In this document: piece after piece, positions 58,905-64,000 of the stretch
Position numbering within the stretch: position 1 is the stretch's first letter
Layout of the letters: each line of letters starts with the position of its first letter
NCBI GenBank assembly: GCA_963850195.1
Contig: CAWKKD010000005.1
Coordinates: forward strand, 248,001 to 312,000
Source: Actinoallomurus sp963850195
GTDB lineage: Bacteria > Actinomycetota > Actinomycetes > Streptosporangiales > Streptosporangiaceae
DNA: 64,000 nt
Reading direction: 5' to 3'
Notes under the pieces: generated by a model
What the model saw: only the letters and a program-made list of their open reading frames with translations
What the model was told of the DNA's origin: nothing
Databases searched by the model: none
Made by a program: the position numbers and the translations under genes

Positions 58905-59635
58905 ACCCGGTCGGAGTCGGCCAAGTGATCAACCTGACGCATCTGCGCTACGAGGTCGTGCGCACCTTCCGCAACCGCGGGTTCCTCCTCGTCACCTTGG
59001 GCATGCCGCTCGCGCTGTACTGCGCCGTCACCCCCGGCAACCGCCACAACGAGGTCGAGGGCATGGCGTTCTCCTTCTACTTCATGACCGGAATGGCGGC
59101 GTGCGGCGCCCTGTTCGCGGTGTTCTCGCCGACCACCCGTACGGCTGCCGACCGGTCGCGGGGATGGGCCCGCCAGGTACGGGTCACGCCGCTGCGGCCC
59201 GGCACGTACCTGGCCGCCAAGGTGGTCGCCGCCTTCGCGGTCGCGCTGCCGGCCCTTGTCCTGCCGTTCGCCGTCGGCGCGACGTTCGGCGTACGGCTGA
59301 CTTTGGTGGAGTGGCTCCAGATGACCGGCCTGCTCCTGGTGGGCCTGGTCCCCTTCATCGTCATGGGCATCACGATCGGGCACCTGGCCCGGCCCAAGGT
59401 GCTGCCCGCGGTGGTCGGCGGCCTGGTCGTGTGCTTCGCGCTGTTCGGCGGGGCCTTCGGCCAGTTCTTCACCACCAGCGTGATGATGAAGGTCATCAGG
59501 CTGCTCCCCTCCTACTGGCTGGTCCAGGCCGGCCATGGCTGGGAGATCGAGGGCTGGATCGTGGTCGGGGCCTGGACCGCGGCCATGCTCGCGCTGGCCG
59601 TTCCCGCGTACCTACGGGACACCCGGCTGCCGTGA
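58901..59635 (+). CDS. ABC-2 type exporter permease (second exporter)
   Basis: A 244-residue membrane protein whose GTG start overlaps the ATPase stop by four bases (GTGA), showing coupling. About six hydrophobic segments are visible, roughly at residues 28-44, 57-78, 105-131, 139-163, 168-190 and 211-231. The cytoplasmic loop RSRGWARQVRVTPLRPGTYL before the third segment is the ABC-2 family's conserved region. It would form the transport channel of the second exporter. The similarity to the DrrB-like permease at 53743 is only at family level, so this is a separate system rather than a duplicate. No terminator was recognised in the 119 nt that follow. Confidence 0.9.
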   Translation: MNPVGVGQVINLTHLRYEVVRTFRNRGFLLVTLGMPLALYCAVTPGNRHNEVEGMAFSFYFMTGMAACGALFAVFSPTTRTAADRSRGWARQVRVTPLRPGTYLAAKVVAAFAVALPALVLPFAVGATFGVRLTLVEWLQMTGLLLVGLVPFIVMGITIGHLARPKVLPAVVGGLVVCFALFGGAFGQFFTTSVMMKVIRLLPSYWLVQAGHGWEIEGWIVVGAWTAAMLALAVPAYLRDTRLP

Positions 59636-59754
59636 CGAGCGCGGCCGTGGGCGGAGACGGGCCCGCGCGGACCGGGGATCCGCTGGAGGGCCGACCGGTA
59701 GGCTGACGTCGCACGGCCATCCGCGTCGGTCTGGCGACGAAGGAGCAGAATTCG

Positions 59755-60798
59755 GTGAGCTTCGCAGGTGCCCACATTCTTACCGTGGAACAGCTCGACC
59801 TCCCCAAGATCAAGCGTCTCTTCTCCGTCGCGGACGAGATGCTGTGCTACGCCCGGCGTGAGCGGACCACGCGGGTGCTCGAGGGTGCGGTCCTGGGCAA
59901 CCTGTTCTTCGAGCCGAGCACCCGGTCACGGCTCAGCTTCGGCGCGGCGTTCAACCGCCTCGGCGGGCACGTCAGGGAGACGACCGGCTTCGCCTTCTCC
60001 TCGATGGTGAAGGGTGAGTCCATCTCCGACACCAGCCGGGTGGTGAGCGGGTACATGGACATCCTCGTCGTCCGGCACCCGGAGGAGGGCGCGGTCACCC
60101 GGTTCGCCGAGGTGACCAACGTTCCGGTGATCAACGGCGGCGACGGGCCCGGCGAGCATCCCACGCAGGCGCTCCTCGACCTGTACACGTTGTGCCGCGA
60201 GCGCGGTCTGCGGCCCGGCACCCTGGGCGGCATGACCGTCGCGGTGGTCGGCGACCTGCGCTACGGCCGTACCGTGCACTCGCTCACCAAGCTGCTGGCC
60301 CTCGAGAGCGACCTCACCTTCTTCTGTGTGGCACCGCCCGAGCTGCAGCTGCCCGACGAGCTGGTCCGGCACCTCCGCGAGCGCGGGCACCGCGTGGAGC
60401 TCACCGAGGACCTGGCCGAGGGCGTACGGGACGCCGACGTCATCTACGCCACCCGCATCCAGCAGGAACGGCTGCCCGCCGACATCGAGGTCCACGCGTC
60501 GCAGGACCGCTTCCGCATCGACGCCGCCCTGTACGACGAGCTCTGCCGGCCCGGCGCCATCCTGATGCACCCGCTGCCCCGTGACAGCAGGAGCGGTGTG
60601 GCCGAGCTGGCCGAGGACCTGAACCGCAACCCCGCGCTGGCCATCTTCCGCCAGACCGACAACGGCATCCCGATCCGAATGGCGCTGTTCGCGCTGGTCC
60701 TCGACGTCGCCGACCAGATCCACGACACCGCGCGTGAGGCGCGCTGGTACCGCCCGGAGCGCTTCGGCATCGAGGACTCCCGCCCGATCCTCGCCTAG
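59755..60798 (+). CDS. pyrB: Aspartate carbamoyltransferase catalytic chain, E. coli PyrB type
   Basis: A 347-residue homologue of aspartate carbamoyltransferase, which joins carbamoyl phosphate to aspartate in pyrimidine synthesis. All key residues align with E. coli PyrB: the carbamoyl-phosphate loop STRSR (55-59), Ser82 and Lys86 (SSMVKGE), Arg107 (VRHPEEG), His135 and Gln138 (EHPTQ), Arg172 (RYGRTVHS), Arg234 and Gln236 (TRIQQER), and the HPLPR loop (272-276). It looks more like the E. coli type than the PyrB usual in actinomycete pyr operons, and has a ~25-residue C-terminal extension. GTG 59755 has AGGAG nine bases upstream. It is a single gene without pyrR, pyrC or carA neighbours, convergent with a PyrH homologue. 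It is probably an active, cytoplasmic second copy; a role in the polyketide pathway or in self-protection is possible but unproven. Confidence 0.88.
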   Translation: MSFAGAHILTVEQLDLPKIKRLFSVADEMLCYARRERTTRVLEGAVLGNLFFEPSTRSRLSFGAAFNRLGGHVRETTGFAFSSMVKGESISDTSRVVSGYMDILVVRHPEEGAVTRFAEVTNVPVINGGDGPGEHPTQALLDLYTLCRERGLRPGTLGGMTVAVVGDLRYGRTVHSLTKLLALESDLTFFCVAPPELQLPDELVRHLRERGHRVELTEDLAEGVRDADVIYATRIQQERLPADIEVHASQDRFRIDAALYDELCRPGAILMHPLPRDSRSGVAELAEDLNRNPALAIFRQTDNGIPIRMALFALVLDVADQIHDTAREARWYRPERFGIEDSRPILA

Positions 60799-60812
60799 AG
60801 GTCGGCGAGGAG

Positions 60813-60835
60813 GCGTACCCGAGGTTCGGGTACGC
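60813..60835. terminator. Bidirectional hairpin terminator between pyrB and pyrH
   Basis: The stem GCGTACCCGA pairs with TCGGGTACGC over 10 bp around a GGT loop, in the 51-nt gap between two convergent genes. It begins 15 nt after the pyrB stop and can serve both strands. No T-run follows. Confidence 0.75.
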
Positions 60836-60849
60836 ACACTATTACGCGA

Positions 60850-61611
60850 CTATTGATAGCTGAGCGTCGTCGTCGGTGAAATATGCGTCCCACGGTCCTG
60901 ACCGGTACACAGGGCCGCGATAGCGCCCTTTTCTTCAAAGTCGAAGACGTGCAGAGGAATGCTGTGCTCGCGCGCCAGAAGAATGGCCGACTGGTCCATG
61001 ACACGAAGGTCTCTTTCGATAATGTCCGTGTAGCCCAGCGTGGCGAATTTCCGGGCCGTCGGGAATTCACGCGGGTCACGCTCGTAGATCCCGTCCGTGC
61101 CGTGCTTGGCGAGCAGGATGGCGGAGGCACCCAGCTCCACGGCCCGCTGGGCCGCCGGGTAGTCGGTGGTGACGTAGGGCTGGCCGATGCCACAGCCCAG
61201 GAGGACCACGCGGCCGCGGTCGAGATGGCGAAGCGCCCGGAGGCGAATGAACGGCTCCGCGATGGCCGGCATGGGAAGCGCCGTCATGAGCCTGACGTCT
61301 CCCAGCCCGCGCTGGGTGAGCACACCGCGCAGGAGGATGCCGTTCATGACGGTACCCAGCATGCCCGCGTTGTCCGCCTCGGCCTGCTCTATTCCCCAGT
61401 CCTTCGCGGCGTTACCGCGGAAGAAATTGCCGCCGCCGACCACGACGATGAGCTCGATGCCGAGCCGGCGTGCGGCCAGTAGTTCGTCGGCAACATGCGC
61501 GAGCGCGTCCGAGGACAGTCCCAAGGGTTCTTGTCCGGCGAAAGCGCGGCCACTCAATTTCACTACAACTCGTTTGTAACGTGCGCCACTCATGGCGCCA
61601 GAGTACCGCAT
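60850..61611 (-). CDS. pyrH: UMP kinase (PyrH) homologue with altered substrate loop
   Basis: A 253-residue member of the amino-acid-kinase fold, closest to bacterial UMP kinase (UMP + ATP to UDP + ADP). Visible matches include KLSG (Lys18), GGGNFFRG (59-66, with Arg65), Asp80, a TVMNG stretch (87-91), TTD (148-150) and VMDQSA near 204. Several conserved PyrH positions differ: KLSGEA is KLSGRA, GDHMGM is EADNAGM, and TGNPFFTTD is IGQPYVTTD. The TKVDG segment is HGTDG. These changes touch the UMP and ATP sites, so activity may be changed or feedback-insensitive. Starts at 61611 and 61593 are both possible; neither has a good ribosome site. It is unlikely to be the housekeeping pyrH, which normally lies in the tsf-frr region. 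It lies 80 nt after the kinase gene on the same strand. Confidence 0.8.
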   Translation of the reverse strand: MRYSGAMSGARYKRVVVKLSGRAFAGQEPLGLSSDALAHVADELLAARRLGIELIVVVGGGNFFRGNAAKDWGIEQAEADNAGMLGTVMNGILLRGVLTQRGLGDVRLMTALPMPAIAEPFIRLRALRHLDRGRVVLLGCGIGQPYVTTDYPAAQRAVELGASAILLAKHGTDGIYERDPREFPTARKFATLGYTDIIERDLRVMDQSAILLAREHSIPLHVFDFEEKGAIAALCTGQDRGTHISPTTTLSYQ

Positions 61612-61666
61612 GAAGAAAACTGGGGTACATCTCTTGCGACGAGCCCGGCACTAAGCGCCGAATCAT

Positions 61667-61687
61667 GAATTTCCGTGCGCGGAATTC
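61667..61687 (-). terminator. Weak hairpin between the Ser/Thr kinase gene and pyrH
   Basis: An 8-bp stem with one bulged base (GAATTTCCG against CGGAATTC) and a 4-nt loop begins five bases after the kinase stop. It may be a weak terminator or attenuator between the two genes. Confidence 0.35.
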
Positions 61688-61691
61688 CTCG

Positions 61692-63239
61692 TCAGTGCGG
61701 AGCACCCAGGGCCTTGACGACGAGTTGCACGGCCTTGTCGGCGATGCGGTATCCACGCTGGGGTCCGGAGTAGAGCACGATCACGACGACATTCGCCTTC
61801 CTGAACGTCACCTCGGTCAGGTAGGTCGTGATGATGCTGGGCTGCTTGATGGAGTTGCTGTAGGCCTCGTCCCCGGCCGTGGCGTCCTCGCGTACGGTCG
61901 CCAATCCCGGACTGCGTAGTGGCGCCTCTTGCATCGTCTTGCGTTGCATGCCGAATACGGTCTTCGCGTACTCCGCGTTGGCCTGCCAGATCGTCGTTAT
62001 CTGGATGAAGCTGGCGTTGTTCTCCCGCATCCATTCGCAGGCGCCCCCGGTCTCGAACTGCATCTTCGCCTTCGCGCCCAGAAGATCATTGGCCTGCTGG
62101 GTGTTCAGGAGACTGCACGCCGTCGGGGCCTGGCCGAAGGTCGCCGATGTATCGGCGGGCGTAGCGGACGGCGTACCGAACAGCCGGTTCCCGTTCGTGG
62201 CCGAAGCGCCCGCCTTGGCACCCGACGCGTTGTGCGCGATCACGTAGCCGGACACCCCCACCAGGGCCAGGGTGAGCACGCCGCCCAGCGCGAGCGTTTT
62301 CCACGAACGCCGTGCACGCTCCGGTGAGGGCTCGGTGTCCCTCCCCGACGTCCGTGGCCCCGTATCGGCGCCACCCACGTGGGGCTGCGCGGCCGGCTGG
62401 TGCTGGTACGCGTCGGCCATCGGCTGCGCCGTCCCGGCGGCGACGGCGCGCAACTGCGCGGCAGCCTGTGCGGGCGGGCATCGGCGGGCGGGATCCTTCT
62501 CCAGCAGGTGTGCGAGCACCGGCGCGAGCGGGCCCGCGTTGCGCATGGGCCCCGGCTCCTGCATCAGGACGGCCGCCATGATCGCCGCCTGGTTGTCACG
62601 TGAGAACGGGGAGTGCCCTTCGACGGCCGCGTACAACGTGGCGCCGAGGGACCAGAAGTCAGACTCCGGGACCTCGCTCTCGCCGCGGAGCCGTTCCGGC
62701 GCGATGTACCCCGGTGAGCCGGTCAGGTGGCCGGCCTGGGTGAGGGCGGTGTCCCCGGCGACCGTGGCGATGCCGAAGTCGGTCAGGACCACGCGCCCAT
62801 CGGCCGTGAGCAGCACGTTGGCCGGCTTGACGTCGCGATGGAGGATGCCCGAGCCGTGGGCGGCGGACAACGCGTCCACCAAGGTCAGCCCGATGTTCGC
62901 GACGTGAGACGGGGGCAGCGGGCCGTCCTCGCGGATCACCTTGTCCAGCGATCGGCCCTGGACCAGCTCCATGATGATCCAGGGGCGGTCGTTCTCCACG
63001 ACCACGTCGTGCACCGTGACGATCGAGGGATGCGAGCGCAGTCTGGCGGCGGCCCTGGCCTCACGCAGCGAGCGTTCGCTCAATTCGGCGCGGGTGGACT
63101 CGTCCAGGTCGGGCGGAAGCCGTACCTCCTTGACCGCCACCTCCTGCCGCAGCAGCTCGTCGACCGCGCGCCAAACAGTGCCCATACCGCCCTTGCCGAG
63201 CGGAGCGATGAATCGATATCGCCCAACCAGAAGACTCAC
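61692..63239 (-). CDS. Membrane Ser/Thr protein kinase (PknB-like) with external DUF3558-like domain
   Basis: A 515-residue eukaryotic-type kinase. The kinase domain (about 7-268) has the glycine loop GKGGMG (15-20), Lys37, catalytic HRDVKPAN (134-141), DFG (154-156) and a GSPGYIAPE segment (174-182). A Pro- and Gln-rich linker leads to one membrane helix at about 316-336. The external part (350-515) has Cys375 and Cys401 in a CSLL...CEW pattern like DUF3558 domains and may sense a ligand. The GTG start at 63239 gives a natural N-terminus (MSLLVGRYRFIAPLG). It autophosphorylates and phosphorylates Ser/Thr targets in the known family; its targets here are unknown. It may be ordinary flanking chromosome. 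The open frame fits the family fully with no missing catalytic residue. Confidence 0.93.
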   Translation of the reverse strand: MSLLVGRYRFIAPLGKGGMGTVWRAVDELLRQEVAVKEVRLPPDLDESTRAELSERSLREARAAARLRSHPSIVTVHDVVVENDRPWIIMELVQGRSLDKVIREDGPLPPSHVANIGLTLVDALSAAHGSGILHRDVKPANVLLTADGRVVLTDFGIATVAGDTALTQAGHLTGSPGYIAPERLRGESEVPESDFWSLGATLYAAVEGHSPFSRDNQAAIMAAVLMQEPGPMRNAGPLAPVLAHLLEKDPARRCPPAQAAAQLRAVAAGTAQPMADAYQHQPAAQPHVGGADTGPRTSGRDTEPSPERARRSWKTLALGGVLTLALVGVSGYVIAHNASGAKAGASATNGNRLFGTPSATPADTSATFGQAPTACSLLNTQQANDLLGAKAKMQFETGGACEWMRENNASFIQITTIWQANAEYAKTVFGMQRKTMQEAPLRSPGLATVREDATAGDEAYSNSIKQPSIITTYLTEVTFRKANVVVIVLYSGPQRGYRIADKAVQLVVKALGAPH

Positions 63240-63295
63240 AGGTCAGAGGTTAGCGCGCAGTCGCCGGGAATAGCGCCATAAGGGCTGAATTACGA

Positions 63296-63309
63296 GCTGC
63301 CTAGGCAGC
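63296..63309. promoter_or_regulatory. 14-nt perfect palindrome upstream of the Ser/Thr kinase gene
   Basis: GCTGCCTAGGCAGC lies 57 nt before the kinase start. It could be an operator or part of a terminator for the P450 gene. The rest of 63240-63507 shows no convincing gene. Confidence 0.35.
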
Positions 63310-63380
63310 GGAACGTGACCGCCATACCGCGCTCCGCTAAAGCCGTCCTTGCGCGAAATTCCGACGCTCCACCACGTTTT

Positions 63381-63398
63381 TCGGATAGGGATATCCGA
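63381..63398 (-). terminator. Stem-loop downstream of the P450 gene
   Basis: TCGGATA and TATCCGA form a perfect 7-bp stem around a 4-nt loop, about 110 nt after the P450 stop. It is followed by an A-run rather than a T-run on the coding strand, so termination is only a possibility. Confidence 0.35.
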
Positions 63399-63507
63399 GC
63401 CGAAAGGCCGGCGGCGAGGTCTCAACGCAGACTGATCACGGACGCCTCGCCCGGTTCGACGGTGATCGTCAGGTCGCAGCACCGTACGACGGCGTCGTCA
63501 AGGCATG

Positions 63508-64000
63508 TCAGCGAGCCAGCCGTGCGGGAAGGGCTCCCACGCTGTTGCCCACGAAGCCGGGGTGGCCGGGGAGTTCGGTCTCAGGCACGGCGAGATCGAG
63601 GTCGGGGAAGCGGGCGAACAGCCGTTCCAGCGCGGTGGTGGCCTCCATGCGGGCGAGCGGGGCGCCGAGGCAGTAGTGCGCGCCATGCCCGAGGGACAGA
63701 TGCCGGGCGGCGTCGGGCCGACCGGGCCGGGTCACGTCGAAGCGGTCGGCGTCCGGCCCGTGCGCCGCCGGGTCGCGCCCCGCCGCCGAGTAGCCCGCGA
63801 GCACCGGCGTGCCCTGCGGGATCACGGTGCCGTCGATCGTCAGGTCACGTACGGGGTAGCGGAACGGGAAGAAGCTGACCGGCGCGTCCCAGCGCAGGGT
63901 CTCCTCGACCGCGTCGGACCAGCTCACCTCGCCCTTCGTGACCAGGTCGAGCTGGTCACGGTGGCCGCAGAGCGCGCGGACCGCGTTGGTGATCAGGTTC
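63508..64000 (-). CDS. Cytochrome P450, C-terminal part (5' end outside the window)
   Basis: This frame is open from the window edge to a TGA at 63508 and gives about the last 164 residues of a bacterial class I P450. It shows the ExxR motif of the K helix (EETLRWD), the meander region (GRDPAAHGPDADRFDVTRP) and the heme-binding loop HLSLGHGAHYCLGAPLAR with the thiolate Cys. The I-helix and N-terminal half are missing because the window ends. Soluble P450s of this kind (CYP105/CYP107-like) commonly hydroxylate or epoxidise polyketides. A tailoring role fits the context, but it could also belong to a separate pathway. The enzyme needs ferredoxin and a reductase; no ferredoxin gene follows directly. 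Confidence 0.93.
   Translation of the reverse strand, partial: NLITNAVRALCGHRDQLDLVTKGEVSWSDAVEETLRWDAPVSFFPFRYPVRDLTIDGTVIPQGTPVLAGYSAAGRDPAAHGPDADRFDVTRPGRPDAARHLSLGHGAHYCLGAPLARMEATTALERLFARFPDLDLAVPETELPGHPGFVGNSVGALPARLAR

Noticed and set aside
59755..60798. Ornithine or other tailoring carbamoyltransferase rather than aspartate carbamoyltransferase
   Set aside because: The aspartate-binding features of PyrB (Arg172, Arg234, Gln236 and HPLPR) are all present and the overall pattern follows E. coli PyrB; antibiotic O-carbamoyltransferases belong to a different family.
63454..63482. Possible second StrR-type site beginning GTTCGACGG
   Set aside because: Only the left half resembles the consensus; the expected right half is TCGCAGCAC, which does not match.
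63243..63482. 79-residue minus-strand frame between the P450 and kinase genes
   Set aside because: It is Arg-rich with no family pattern and no ribosome site. A nearby stretch reading LTITVEPGEASVISLR in another frame has no start codon and was not called.

Overview
The window is high-GC actinomycete DNA. From position 1 to about 51.9 kb it holds part of a very large modular type I polyketide synthase (PKS) locus. Five PKS genes lie head to tail on the minus strand, with gaps of 59 nt or less or a 1-nt overlap, so they look like one operon read from 51896 towards position 1. I call them PKS A (37845-51896, 3 modules), B (28393-37785, 2), C (18787-28344, 2), D (4477-18787, 3, interrupted by a 1-nt frameshift) and E (1-4434, first module only, running off the window). 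The modules are numbered M1 to M11 in reading order. All eleven have the same plan, KS-AT-KR-ACP, and I find no dehydratase, enoylreductase or methyltransferase. If the proteins act in gene order, this stretch makes a densely hydroxylated, methyl-branched chain with one probable ketone (the M1 KR lacks its catalytic Tyr). PKS A starts with an N-terminal docking domain and an ordinary extending KS, so the loading module, the thioesterase and most tailoring genes are outside the window.

From 51.9 to 59.6 kb is a regulatory and export block. It holds a small DUF5988-like gene (minus), a DrrAB-type ABC exporter (52785-54507), a StrR/NovG-type ParB-fold regulator (55040-56047), a DesK/DesR-type two-component system (56063-57804, minus), and a second ABC-2 exporter transcribed divergently from it (57996-59635). 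Two sequence signals link these parts. A near-consensus StrR-type site (52302-52330) lies about 400 nt upstream of PKS A. A 41-nt element occurs twice, once upstream of the StrR-like gene (54625-54665) and once between the kinase gene and the second exporter (57922-57962). A simple reading is a cascade: the two-component system controls the second exporter and the StrR-like gene, whose product activates the PKS operon.

From 59.7 to 64 kb are an aspartate carbamoyltransferase of the E. coli PyrB type with its catalytic residues intact, a convergent and divergent PyrH (UMP kinase) homologue, a membrane Ser/Thr protein kinase with an external DUF3558-like domain, and the C-terminal part of a cytochrome P450 that runs off the window. 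A pyrimidine-pathway pair beside a PKS locus is unexpected; it could serve precursor supply or self-protection, or be unrelated flanking housekeeping. No tRNA, rRNA, CRISPR array, insertion sequence or origin was seen. Genus and product cannot be fixed from the sequence alone.
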